This document shows, piece by piece, positions 23,843 through 36,140 of a DNA stretch of 64,000 nucleotides. The DNA comes from Panorpa germanica (lineage: Eukaryota > Arthropoda > Insecta > Mecoptera > Panorpidae): contig OY783203.1 of assembly GCA_963678705.1 (NCBI GenBank), forward strand, positions 27,448,535 to 27,512,534, read 5' to 3'. Numbering within the stretch: the stretch's first letter is position 1; the number at the start of each line of letters is the position of its first letter. Below the pieces are notes generated by a model. That model was not told the DNA's origin. It did not search any database and saw only the letters and a list, made by a program, of their open reading frames with translations. A program made the position numbers and the translations under genes.

Positions 23843-25453
23843 TTACTCAAAAAAGTAATCATTGTTACTGTCATCCTCCGCGTTAGGCATGTGGGGCCAA
23901 GGGGTCTGGGTAGCTTTGTCATCATCTATAAGATACAAGATACAAGAATATAATGACGCATCACAACTAGTGTAACTGTTATCAACTCTGTATCATCATC
24001 TTTTTTCTGTATGATAGTATGTGTCAAAATGTGTCAACATTCTGTTCATTACTTTACAAGTTACAGTGGTTTTGGTGATGGCAATTTGTAATTTAAAAAA
24101 CAGTGGAAAAATCTGAATTTCGTGTGTTGATAAAGCATTGTTTTTTAATAGGAAAAAATACCGTTCAAGCAATGCAATCAATGGCTTGACAAGTGTTATT
24201 CGGACAAGTATTTTTCCCATTAAAAAGCAATGCTTTATCAACACACGAAATTCAGATTGTTTTGAAAATTACATAAGTCACTAAACCCACGGCAATTCCT
24301 AAACTAATAGTCATGCAATCTGGACATACGAGTATATCGTTAATGCATGCAATGGAGTTGTGTCACTAATTAACGACATTAACGACTTGGTTCGTTGCTA
24401 TCGTTAGCTTGATAAACGTAAATCGTTTATTTGATACACCGTGTACACAAAAATGTTGGATATTGCATTAGTGAGAATGTAATTAAAATATATTCTCTTT
24501 GATATCATTATACGTAACACTCTCACTAACATTGAAATGTGAAGCTTGCAATCACCATAGGATAAACCATCTCATACAGATTCAACAGGAACTCGATTAG
24601 CGTTGTATGTGCGGCGTTTTCATCACCCCAACCTTCTGTTGCAGCACTGAAAAATAATCCACAAATTAAAAACAGTACTTCATTAATAATTTCTTTATTG
24701 TATGCCTTTCGGCAATTTAATATTCTCATGGTACTTATTTACTTAAGTTGACTCAAGAATAAAAATAAAAAATTCTTTTCTATCTTAATTACGTTACAAA
24801 TAATTAACGTGCATCTGTATCAAACAGTTGTTTCTTAATTAATCCTGAATACTAATCAGCAAACGAGTAAGCCGTGAAATGTTTTTCTAACGGTCATGCA
24901 ACTCGTTTGATCATATCAACATTTAATTTCTTACAAGTCGTAACGTGAAAAATGAACTCAAACTGTCACTTGTCAAAATCAAAGTCACTTGCACTCATGG
25001 AAACGAACCGCCATCGAAGTTCTTTGTTAATGTTACAGATGCTCCAAGCTAAGTTTATTTTTAAACTATGCAATATAAGGGTTTTTATTTTCAGGAATCT
25101 AACGCGGTTCTATTACATCTAGGAGCACGAAATATCCTTTACTGACTACTGACTAGTACAGACAAGTGCTTTGTGATCAAATAATATAAGAGAAGGACTA
25201 TTAATACCCGGTGTCTGTTCTTAGAAATAATTCTCTGTGAAAAATAATTTGCTTACACTGGAGCCACTGGGTTGCTTTGGGGAAGAGCATTACCGTCGCC
25301 ATATTGGAAATCTTCTTCGTCTAATGGTGGAGACTCACCATTTGGCTGCTCAGGCCTGTCATCCAGGCCTGTCAACTCAGGCCTGTCATCCAGGCGGTAG
25401 TCATAATTATCAGGGTCGTAAGTCCATGGAGTCTGAGTTTCTTTATCCGGCAT
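23843..25453 (-). CDS. small acidic protein with repeated TQTPW motif, three exons
   Basis: Not recognised. Minus-strand exons 25453-25257, 24646-24531 and 23925-23843 join in frame to 131 residues. Donors are GTAAGC and GTTAGT; acceptors are TTTTTCAG and CTTATAG. The N-terminus (MPDKETQTPWTYDPDNYDYR) and the C-terminus (DDKATQTPWPHMPNAEDD) share a D-K-x-TQTPW motif. Between them lie a Pro/Asp/Glu-rich stretch with a duplicated LDDRPE, a GWGDE turn, and one hydrophobic segment (about residues 80-103, LIEFLLNLYEMVYPMVIASF). It could be a peripheral or single-span protein. Both introns are long for this window (610 and 605 bp), and the second contains a 149-bp hairpin. The in-frame joining over three exons and the echoed motif support a real gene, but there is no homologue I can name. 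Confidence 0.68.
24110..24258. repeat. 149-bp hairpin in intron 2 of the small acidic gene
   Basis: Left arm 24110-24149 begins AATCTGAATTTCGTGTGTTG. The right arm 24219-24258 is its reverse complement with a single mismatch over 40 bp, and weaker pairing extends about 10 bp further inward. The loop (about 50-69 nt) itself has short complementarity (GTTCAAGC with GGCTTGAC). It could be a small foldback transposon remnant or a structured RNA in the intron. Confidence 0.85.
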
Positions 25454-26927
25454 ATTTTGTGTAAATAAATGTTACCAATGTGAACTAAAAAAAAATAATT
25501 ATAGAAAATAAATAATAATTTTAGTTGCATGGCTTTGAGAAAAAATTATGTTAAAATCTTATAAAATAAATAAAACTTACACCAAGAATAATATTATTCT
25601 AAATGGTAAATTATTGAAAGGAAGCCTATTATATTTTATTACAAAAAGGAACGGAAAATTTAATTAGGTTTATTAAAATGAGGTGCCCGATTTTCAGTTG
25701 TTAATTTAAATGGCGATTCAAAACGATGTTTCACATAGGGCTGAAGTTAGGTACGATTCGCTAGGCTACACTAGCGTCCTCTGTGAATTTTTTTCTCTGG
25801 CAAGAGCCTATTTGCATACACTTTCTTCCCTCGTTAAAAGAGGTACCGGTCATAAAACATGCGAAGCCAAATTGCTAGGTCGTTTAAACGTATCCATTGT
25901 GGTAGGGGTAGTCTTTTTAATTTTTGTTTGAAATAAATGGAATAAATTGAAATATGTATATTGACCTTCCAATATGACCAATTGACCTTAAATATCCAAT
26001 CGTTTACGAAGCTATATCAAATTCGAATTCAAATTTGCCGCTTGTTTTACAAGAAGAAATTAATCGAGATGATGTTTCCTCGTTGGCAACCCTTCTTATA
26101 TAATATTAAACGACGAATCACACGTCTCTGTTGAATAAAAGAGATGGCTCGATATTTGCTACATGTGACGTATGCTTTTTCTATAACGTTAGCTCCCTTT
26201 AATAATATAAGTGAATAATTTAAGTGAAAAAATGCCTTTTTTAATTGTTAATAATAATAATCTCCTAAAATATAAGGAGTTATTAAAATTAGGACAATAA
26301 AATTAAGACAATTAAATAAATATCTTTAAAATTTATATCTCTAGATACAAACATATTTTATGTATGATTTACTATTTGTGAAATAGTTTTATTCAAAATT
26401 TGGACGTTAATTATATAAAATTATTAAATTTTACAATTATTATATTTACGTAAATTATTATTAAATGCGTTTAGATGATACGTAAAATAATAGCTGCTTA
26501 ACATTAGCCATGTTAGTCCAGTTGGTCAGACATTGTATTTTTCACATATTTAAAGCTGCACAAATATCACGAAAATACGGCAAGAGAGATACAAATTCAT
26601 TAAAACCAAGAGTTAGTAATATACAATAGTTACTTTTTATTATAATATAAAGTTTAGTACATCTTTAAATTTAACACAGCCTATACAATTTTTTGGTGGG
26701 TTTTCTAAAAGCGTCTTACGAGTATTAATTTCATTTTTTACATAAAATTTCAAAAGCCGTAATATAATTTATAATTTATAATATTCAAGAAATATATTTT
26801 TCAGAAACAGTAATTTAGTAAAAAATAAATGTTTATATTTAAAAATTGGTTGATGGTAATTGAACTACAAGTGGAACTTAAAGTGATAAAGTTATCACGG
26901 ACTGAATATCGAACATCGTACGATGGT
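25454..26927. other. intergenic with a diverged ATGGGCTTGT-family fragment
   Basis: No gene recognised. About 26190-26330 resembles the inner part of the ATGGGCTTGT-family elements (TTTTTAATTGTTAAT followed by CTCCTAAAATATAAGGAG), so it is probably an old fragment. The plus-strand 73-codon frame 25710-25931 has no support. Confidence 0.45.
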
Positions 26928-29927
26928 TTAGTTATCCGATAAATCGGTGTGAGTAGCAACATGATGGGTCTGATTGGCACTGGCAGAAGGTTCATTGCGT
27001 GGCACCTTCACTAAAAGCATGTACGACTTTCCACCTCCAACAACTTGGTACAGAACATACATATTCTTAACACTGGCTTCAGATTGACTATTTGCTGCAG
27101 ACGAAGGCACTGCATAAGATTGCTTCAAAGGCTTCTTGCTCACCACTTCTTTAAATGTTGTTTGACATGCTTTATTCTTTCGACTTCTGTGTTTACTAGT
27201 CTTAGGTTTAGTCGATTTAGTCGGTTTAGATGGTTTAGATGGTTTAGGTGGTTTGGAAGACTTCATCAAAGATTTTTTAATTACACCTTGTCTAGCTTCT
27301 TTTAAATGCGTCAAAAAATTAGCATATGTTATATATTCCTAGAAATTTAGAAAAGTATTACCATATTTAAATTCTTTAGTTCTGATGTATAATTACCGTC
27401 AATAATTTACCTTAGGTTGACCAAACCAGTTTCTTTGTTCAGGCTGCGATAACCCTAATCTTGTAAAGCACGCAAATTGGCCTTCGATTGATTTTTCTGG
27501 CCAAGAGATTACTATACTAAACCTGCGAGAAAACCAAATAAAGTAGTATTGTTTCCAGTTGAATAAGCAACGTATTTAGCACGAAAGTAACTTGTACATA
27601 ACAAATTTACTTACGCCATGCCTTCATCAAACATTTCACTGACAATTGGGTTCGTAAAATATTTCTTCAAAACTGCATTACCAGGGTGGCGCTTAAGATT
27701 TAAAAGACCACTGGGAGATATTAATCCCCAGCGAACGCAGTTCATAACCATTGGAAGAAATTGTTTTCTAATCTCCCAGTCATATTGCAGCCACCTTGCT
27801 GCAGCTAAGACAATCTCCATTTCGCTAGAAATACGGGCAATTAATATAGAATGACTCATTATAATTTTGGATTAATTTGGAGTTTCATTCAGTGGATACC
27901 AACCAACTTATAGCAATGTAGTTCGATGTAAGTAATGAGCAAAGAACGTCTACAGGAAGTTTACAAAATTGTTCAGACGCGAATATCTCTAAAATACATT
28001 TGGATATTCTGGGCATCATCAAATCCATTACTAACACTGAATATCTGTGTCGAGCTTCCAAATATAAATCAAAGGCTGTTCTCTCATCAAAAAGAAGTTG
28101 GGAGCACATAAGGATCCAGCATTGATATTCAAGCACTGTCAATCACGAATAAAACATATTCATTACAACGTATTATTTCAACACATCTTATTATATGCGG
28201 TTAGTACCTTTCACTCCAAGACGCTGTGTCGCCATAAACACTTGCAAGACATTTGACCTTAATATCACATCTGGTACAGAATCGCCACTGATCATCCAAG
28301 AATAAATTGTTTTAAAAGCCAATGGGGTTATATGCTTCTGTAAAAATTAGTGGCAAATAAATCTGTTAAACAGTTATTAAAATATTAAAAACAGCAATGA
28401 ATAAGGAGATGGTGTTACCTCTTCAAATGTAAATACTCTATCTCTAATAAGAGATGCCAGAAAGTATGAGGAATAGTTTGCTAAGACTGCAAAATGACAG
28501 TGGAAGACAGTGTCACCAATGTGAATAATGGTATCAGTTTGACTGTAATTAAAGTAAATAAACATCACTAACAAATATTAATTACATATTTAAATAATAA
28601 GCTATAATCAGATCTATATTTTCACCAGTACTATGACTAAACCCACCTAAAGTTTTGTATACAGTGATTCATCATGGTAAGAGGAGTGTAGGTTCCGTTT
28701 CGCTTTGCAACATTGTCCCACTCGAAAGGTTTGTGAGGTTCCCTTACCAGTTCTCTTAAAGATATTTCAGGTTGCAAAGGTTCTGGTAAGAACCCTTGCT
28801 CTGTAAAAGAAATTTACACCTTGATTAATTGCCCAAAAGTTCCTCAAACTTGTATCCTAAAGGAACATTACCTAGTATCACATCTAAAGATGGTCTTATC
28901 GAATTTAAATTATTCCTCATTAACACTGGTAGTCTCCACATGCTGTCAGAAACAACTGGTCTGCTAACATAGCACAACATCGGAACGGATGGTTGCTGCT
29001 GCAACGAAGGCCTTGACAATGGGTTTGTTATAATTGCTATTGAGTTAGATTCCTGGTGGTATCGTACCACGCTCTTGGAACTGAAGTTAACATCATTAGA
29101 TATTGACAAGGCAACATCGTCGCTACAATTATTGCTTATAATATATGTTGCTGCACTTGCTGATGTTCCTGGAATAGCCAATTCCTTACAATTTACAGAT
29201 GAGCTGGAAAATTCACTTGTACTAAGTTCCACATTGGTTGTGTTCTGTGTATTTAATTGCTGTCTAAAGTTATAGAGCCGCGATGTGAATAATGGAATGT
29301 AAGTATCTGAATCATCATAGAGGGAGTCATCGTCGGATTCCGAGAAGTATTGACATGTCCTCTCATTAATTATGTCAGATAAAGCATGACGGAGGTAGGT
29401 GTCTTGCGGTAATTCCCTGTAAGCTGCAAAGAAAATATCTTGAGTACAGATATCACAAATGAAAATAAATTTGAACATCGGATAATTAATTTACCGTGGT
29501 CTGGCGAACTGGAGGTCATAGCTACAGGCATAGACTGGTTCTGCAGAGAAGCTGTATGTGTACTCCATTTGCTGCAAGTACTTACTGATTCAACGAAATA
29601 GTTAAGATTCGAGACTGCATGCTCTTCTTGTAAAGGCACAGTAGAACTTTCAGCCAAATCATTCGGCGTATGAGTTCGTGCCATAGAAGATGTGAAATGC
29701 CTTAAAATATCTTCGTTGTTGAAGTTGTTCAGATTGGTGGAAACATTTTGGGGTGATTCATTATGTGCAAGAATAACCTTTTCTAGACATTGTTCGAAAT
29801 AGATCTGCTCTTCTAACAGGTCTAATTCCTCGGGGGTTAGTGCGGATACTGGAAGGGAAAGGCTGGATAGTGGCACTCCTTCTGCTTCTTCTGGTATATA
29901 CCATGGTTCCATACTTGTGTCAGACAT
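26928..29927 (-). CDS. BTB-BACK domain protein (nine exons)
   Basis: Predicted 785-residue protein, probably a substrate adaptor for Cullin-3 ubiquitin ligases by family analogy. Minus-strand exons are 29927-29495, 29423-28872, 28800-28647, 28542-28419, 28337-28208, 28135-27904, 27824-27615, 27522-27411 and 27338-26928; phases agree at every junction. Residues 1-330 are low-complexity, Ser/Asn/Thr-rich and start MSDTSMEPWYIPEEAEG. The BTB fold spans about 360-464 (DTIIHIGDTVFHCHFAVLAN, SSYFLASLIRDR). A BACK-type helical region follows at about 470-620 (LPVDVLCSLLTSNY, AARWLQYDWEIRKQFLP). There are no Kelch repeats. Residues about 660-695 form a Lys-Pro-Ser tract (SKPPKPSKPSKPTKSTKP). An ATG 36 bp further upstream is in frame, but MSDTS is the more natural start. 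The donor of exon 6 (TG|GTTGGT) is the least certain junction. Confidence 0.82.
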
Positions 29928-30616
29928 CTTAGAATCAGCTAAATACATTTTAATTATGATCATTAATTACAAGTGGTAAACATTTGAGATTAAACCAAAA
30001 ATTGACATAATCCATTAAAAATAATAAAAGCATCGTTTATGTATGATTTAAATTGTTTTAGATACTATATTCTTTACATAAATGTTACTGATTCATTTTC
30101 ACAAATCCAAAATGGCGATTCGCTAATTTCATCTTCCAACTACAATACCTAATTTTTAATATTTATTCTATAAATAATCATATCAATATAGCATCTGTTA
30201 ACTAGCTATAATGAAATGTAAATATATTTATATACCTTTTAGAATCACACAGAAATACAAAAAATTTGGAAAATAACTAATTTTGAAATACGACGAGGCG
30301 GACTTGAAAATGGATATACTAAACAAATGTGGTCGGATCTACTAAAAACAAATGCTACGTAGACGCTACGTTGCCATATTTCCGTAAAATTTGGTTCTGC
30401 GATTGGCAGCATTGGCAACCAATCAAAATGCGTTACATGGTTGATGTCATGGTCAAAAAATAAATATGCTAAACCGGATATTGTGACAAACTTCATACCA
30501 TTAACTCATTGTATCCCAGTAACCAACGAACAAAAACAAAATTATTTTTAATGATGTATTAGTATTGTAGTATTGTTTTTCATTTCTTAATTTTTTGCTA
30601 AAATATATTATTAAAC
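29928..30616. promoter_or_regulatory. divergent promoter region
   Basis: About 690 bp separate the start codon of the BTB-BACK gene (minus) from that of four-span gene B (plus), so both promoters must lie here or in shared sequence. I see no convincing TATA box or initiator. The minus-strand 83-codon frame 30245-30496 lacks support. Confidence 0.4.
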
Positions 30617-32345
30617 ATGCCGGAAATACCAAATTATGTGTACGAAGTTTTACGTAATGGTAATCACTACATAAATCTCTTGTATAATTATAAAAATGAA
30701 GAAGAGCCGCCGACATACACAGTGTGCAATACAATTTGTACGTCGAGGTTAATGGCATACACCAGCTTCTGGGCGACCTGTCAAAGTATATTCTCAGTCG
30801 TAAGTAAACGGGCATATGTAAGCATATGTAACAGGGATCATCCTTTAAGTACAAGCTTTAATGTTATTTGTATTTGTATAATTTGCGTTTCAAAACTATT
30901 TAAATAGTCCTGTTGCTGAGATAGGTACTGTGTAGTACTAATATCTATTTCTGTACAGGTGGTTCTGTTCTTAGAGCTGTGCATGATAGTGCGAGCTGGT
31001 TGTGATCCTTGCTACTACAAAGGAGCAATCCATACTGCCAGCGAACTACAAGCAAAGAAAAACAGCAAGCTGTATTTCACGATGTTAATGTTCCAGTGCT
31101 ATTCACTTTTCCTTATGGGTATCATGTCGGTACGTATGGTCGCAGTATTGTCGATGACAGTGGTTGACATATTGTATCTTTATTTAGAGCTTTTTAAACT
31201 TAAGAAAATAATGGGCTTGTGTCCTCATTTTTTATTGGTCGATTTTTCAATTGTTGATTGAAATTGATGTTAATAAATGTGTATTGGCGTGTCTATTTTA
31301 TCAAATATCTAAATATTGACGGAGATATAGAAATTAAAAGTTTGAATTGTAGTTTTAGCGCTGGAAATGGTCGGCCATATTTGTATGACGTGAAATGCAT
31401 TTTAACGTCAGTTATTTGTTGAGTAGGTCAGTGCTGTGGTAATGTTCTGTAGTTGTTGGTAGTCAAATAATCAAGTCAAGTCAAAGAATAATAAGTTTTT
31501 ATTTTATTTAACCCTGCTAGGGCAGACATAATATTGAAATTTGATTGTTTCTTGAAATAGCTGTAAATAATATTTGATATTTTGATATATAAATACATAT
31601 AACAGAGATTTGTGAGCTGTGAGGTTGGTAACCTTACACAAGGATTGTGATGTCACATGCACTTGGAATGTGTACAACGTTGAATCCCTTTGATAATTAA
31701 AGAGGCAAAATGACCTTTTTAATTGTTAATATCTCTTACCATATAAGGAGTTATTAAAAAATAATTGAACATTTGAGGTTCTAATAACCCACTTTATCAA
31801 TATATAGTACACTTTTATAGAAATTAAGACTTAGGACACAAGCCCATTACTGTATATGTTTATGTGCCAGAGTACGGTACATAAATTATACTCCTAAGGT
31901 CTTATTTTGGTTCTAGTCAACATAACTGTAGGTAAACCAACTAAATTACCTCGGTTAACTTTCTCGTTAGTTGAGTGTGTCGGTCTTTAACAAAACTAGA
32001 ATTTAAAAACCCATAGGTTAAACTTCAGTTGACGTAATCCCATTTAGCAAAGTTGGCAAGTGGTTGCCAATGGTTAACCACTGACCTTTATGGATTTACA
32101 TAACATTTACTTCTAAGAATAAATGTCAAATTTATGTAATATAATTTCAGGAAATATCGTGGTTTTTCCTGCCATGGTTACTTGTGGAACTGTCACTTTT
32201 TCTGAAGGAGTCAGTAGTGACCACCCAAGACATCATTGACGGAAAGCTACCAGCGTCACCAGCAATTGCCGCGTGCACTCTATTTGTGATCATTAATTGG
32301 AGTATCGGTTTCTGTTCCTTTTATAGAACCTTTTACAGTGTCTAA
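30617..32345 (+). CDS. four-transmembrane protein B, three exons
   Basis: Paralogue of the protein at 22270. Exons 30617-30799, 30959-31129 and 32151-32345 join in phase 0 and give 182 residues (MPEIPNYVYE to FYRTFYSV). Hydrophobic segments lie at about 45-72 (FWATCQSIFSV continuing into VVLFLELCMIV), 99-118 (LYFTMLMFQCYSLFLMGIMS), 126-138 (PWLLVELSLFL) and 155-176 (ACTLFVIINWSIGFCSFYR). Exon sizes match paralogue A closely (57 versus 60 and 64 versus 65 codons for exons 2 and 3). Intron 2 is about 1 kb because it contains a 637-bp TIR element. Function not recognised. Confidence 0.82.
31211..31847. mobile_element. ATGGGCTTGT-family TIR element, copy 2 (intronic)
   Basis: 637 bp inside intron 2 of four-span gene B. 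It starts ATGGGCTTGTGTCCT and ends AGGACACAAGCCCAT (perfect 15-bp inverted repeats), with TA on both sides. It is collinear with copy 1 at 17019 over its whole length. No coding capacity. Confidence 0.92.
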
Positions 32346-34252
32346 TTACAGACACAGAATTGGTAAATTCATAATGTATAAGAATTAGTATATCTAAATT
32401 TATATTATTTTAGTATATACAAAATTATAATATTCCTGGCATGAAATATATATATTTTAGGAAGAAATATAATTGGTTTTAGACTTGATAACTTGCCACA
32501 ACCTAATTCCAAGGATTATTTACTACGTCTTTTATAGAAATTTACTTGTAGTTCAGGTCTCACACTGCTAGCTTACTACAAGGTTATTAATGCGTTACAT
32601 TTTCTACCTGTAGAATATAATGCTAAACTTCTTTTGAACATAAGTATGGACCTCTCTTAATTTGTACTTTATATATATATGCTATATCCTCTAATATTTA
32701 CGTTTTTGCAATTACATTTTCTTTTTATTGTAACTTTTACCTTTTGGTGTTTATGTGAAGAATCGTTCCCTATTTATAAATGATTCGTTCTCTCATTCTA
32801 GCTCGTTCATTCACGAATTACAACTTTCTAGAGCCTACTAAATAGTTAAAATAGAAAAATGATTGTTACTTGTACAGTGTATACATGTTTTATCTTTTTC
32901 TTCTTCTACTACAAAACCTTTTCTTTAAAAACGCGACTTTTAAACAACGACAAATAAGCACTAATTAATTTATTTGGAATTCCTATTCACTTTCTTGCAA
33001 TATATCATTCAAAAAAGGAACCGGCAGCGGGAATGGGTGAACCTTGACCCGTTACATTTATTGTGTAACTTGTCTTGCGGTTTATATAACTTTTAGTACG
33101 TTGCACCAAACATAACATCAGCATTATGAAATAAATACACGATTATCTATTACAGACAAGAACAAACATGAATTTTGTGTTTACGAAAACTATAGCTATT
33201 AAAGCAAAGCAAGATTGTGATTTAAATTTAGTTGGCTAGAGTATTTATACGTTCCTAAATTGTTATTTACAAATAAAAGTAAGTCCCTTAACACTTTAAC
33301 GTAATCTGGAGAAACCAGCGGTTAACCAGCGATTTTGCTTTGTCGTTTGCATAGTAAGGGTAAAAGAAAGCGATAAAGGCAAAGAAAGAGACAGCTGCCG
33401 AGTGTTCTATCTGTTTCTGTCTAGCCGAAGCGCTGGTGCGGGCGGTGGCTTATTGGCGGTGAGGTAGGGGGTAAGCAAGCAAACTGCGTTTATCGCAGTG
33501 TTCAGCCTCTTGCACACTCTATTCTTATACCTCTATGGTTGTTTGTTGTCCGCTTGTTCTAAGAGCTTTCTCACACTGCACAGCTATTCGAATTGTTTCG
33601 AATTAGTACACTTTATCAAGAGATTCTATTTTAATGTTTATGTTGTGAAATAAACCTCAGTTCATATGTCTGTCCTCATTTTACGGGTCATACGTATGTA
33701 GATCAAAGAACCTTTCCTTTATACTGCCATTGTATGTTTCTTAGCCTTGTTCGGAATTGTTAGATGCCTATAAAAATTGCGACCACGGGGAACTAGTAAT
33801 AGTTAACAAGCTTGATTTTGTTAAGTTGTCAATAAAATTAGAGATATCAATTGTTGACATAATGCCATGACAGTTTATAGAATACGGCAATGTTGACAAC
33901 CTCTGCCTACACAGTTCATGCATTTTCTTGGTACGTGAATAATCCCTCGTAATGTCAGTTCAAGCCTATAAAACCCACAAAACTGCTAACTTTAATCTTG
34001 TAATACTCAACGTGAGTAAAATTTGGATATGGGGCATGTGGGGATGGGAGGGAAAGGTTAATGATTTTATAATGTCTAGTGATTAAGGCTAAATAAAGCT
34101 TAATATTTCAAGTAACACAGGATTTGATAATTCAGTTTTGATGGAAAACGCACGATATTAATAAAATCATAACTTTATTATAGACGCGCATCTGGTTGTC
34201 ACTACAATTTGTATGGCGATTCGAACTGCAAATTGAACGTTTCTAACGATTT
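32346..34252. other. intergenic, no gene seen
   Basis: No coding frame recognised. A relatively GC-richer stretch at about 33350-33500 (GGTGCGGGCGGTGGCTTATT and neighbours) stands out from the AT-rich background but has no open frame. Confidence 0.5.
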
Positions 34253-34929
34253 AGGCCTGTCTCAGTATGGCACCGTATTTAAGCGAATTTCTGCCGGACG
34301 TATACGGGCTACTACGCTTTACCTATCCGAACCCTGTAAATGTAATGAGAACTCTCTGGACCTCTCAGACTGCACGCTACAAAGCCGTCCGAATACGGGC
34401 GGCACTACCTCGCACATTAGAACCGTATAAAGGCGAATTTTATCCAAGCGTTACCACTTCTACAACGATATCCTATCCAAACCTTTGTGAATGCAAACAG
34501 TCGCCTCAGACTGGAGGGGATACCTAAGATCGCTTGTTGTTACGCTGCAATACGGATCTTTTCGGTTCTATCGGCGACATCGCTTGTAACGAGTATGTTC
34601 TGCATGCAGTTTATGTTTGTATTTCAGTGAATCATGGACACCGATACCGATACGATAGAACTAAATTTAAATTCACGACAACCAGAACTCAGATATATAA
34701 TAAATGCTAAAGTCCCTTTAATACCATTAGTGTATCGATAAAAATTAAAGGTAAAGTTTGCTCTCATGATAAATTATATACGTGCTAAAGAACTCCAATA
34801 CACCCTCTAATACACGACTACAGACATCTGTGACACACATAGGCGGTTTGCTTTGTAGCTCATCCAATCCGCCGATTTACGTCCGAATACGCCGTCGCTT
34901 AAATACGGTCCCATACTGAGACAGGCCTT
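34253..34929. mobile_element. putative 677-bp TIR element
   Basis: AGGCCTGTCTCAGTATGGCA followed by CCGTATTTAAGCGA (34253-34286) is matched in inverted orientation at 34896-34929 with one mismatch in 34 bp. The inside is richer in CG dinucleotides than its surroundings, especially 34290-34440. No target duplication or transposase frame is evident; the 73- and 86-codon frames inside have no recognisable domain. Confidence 0.55.
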
Positions 34930-36140
34930 ACTATTTGAACTAGCATAACATGTCGTGAAATTTCTTGCCAGTGTCGTAAATTTGTCGTGAAATACTGTCG
35001 AATTCCAATTTGTTTCGAGGACAATTTTAGTGATATAAATGAAGAGTTCCACCTGTGTACTTCGTCGTATTTAAATTAATATAACTTTAAACTGAATTGG
35101 TTAGTCATTTCTTCATTTCTTGATACTTGACTTCATTTTGTGATATTTCTTGAGAATAATTATTTTGTAAAAATATACATTTTGTTTTCTAAACTTTTTA
35201 TTCCATGTTAGATGAAAAGTTTAAATTTCGGTCATGTATTGTTTATATACTTTTGCTCTTTTTATTCAGGCAGCAATTGAAATTTCTCTAAACACAAACT
35301 TTACATTTACATAATATTTTTGTAGCAGACAGATTTTAGTGTTATTTATTAAAGAATCTCTGGCAATAATTACTTTCAGTTGAGAAATGTTGACTTAATA
35401 TACCCGATATAGCACACAAGCTCGACGAACGTAATCCCAAAGGATTAAATATAAAAATGTAGAGCAATTAACGATATGTTACAACAAACTTTTATCAATG
35501 AATCCATGCAGAAAGGTTAACTACAGGTTAACACTGCGAAATCATACTTGACTTTCTGATTTACGTCGTTATTGATTTGATGTTATTTTAGGCCATTAAA
35601 TAAATTAATTGTGTCATAATGTCCGTATATAATACTCCATAGAATATATCATATACTGGTATACATAACCATGTAATTTGAACTCTTCATGAAATGTATA
35701 ATATATAAGTACCCACTAATATGATTAGTGGCCCCCCTCTCTCCCTAGGGACTGCCCATATCCAGCACTTACAATTTGTTACATCACTTTTACATTATTG
35801 ACTTTTAAAAGTTAACCAGATAGGAAAAACTGTTCGACGAGTATGTAGTCTTGTGCTTTGCTTAATAAATGTTTTTAATTCAATTTGTACAAATGGTTTG
35901 AACAGCTTTTCGAAGGAAATTTTTCCTTTGAGATAATGTGTGCTAATCGATGGATAAAATAATTTATTTAAATGTAATAAACCTAGTGTTATTTCAACAT
36001 CAGTGTTCTATTTCAGGTAAGTGTATTTATTGTTCTATTTATCTTTGATGCGTATCACCATCTGTAGTTGTGTGGTACTCAATTCAAATTTTACGAACAA
36101 ATCAGTATTTTACAGAAAGTTGAAAAGTTCCTAACCAATA
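34930..36140. promoter_or_regulatory. trp upstream region and 5' UTR
   Basis: No other gene. A splice acceptor (GTATTTTACAG ending at 36115) precedes a 25-nt leader and the trp start codon, so at least one upstream non-coding exon exists. At 36016/36017 TTCTATTTCAG directly abuts GTAAGTG. This may be the end of a short non-coding exon or a zero-length (ratchet) splice site. Confidence 0.5.
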
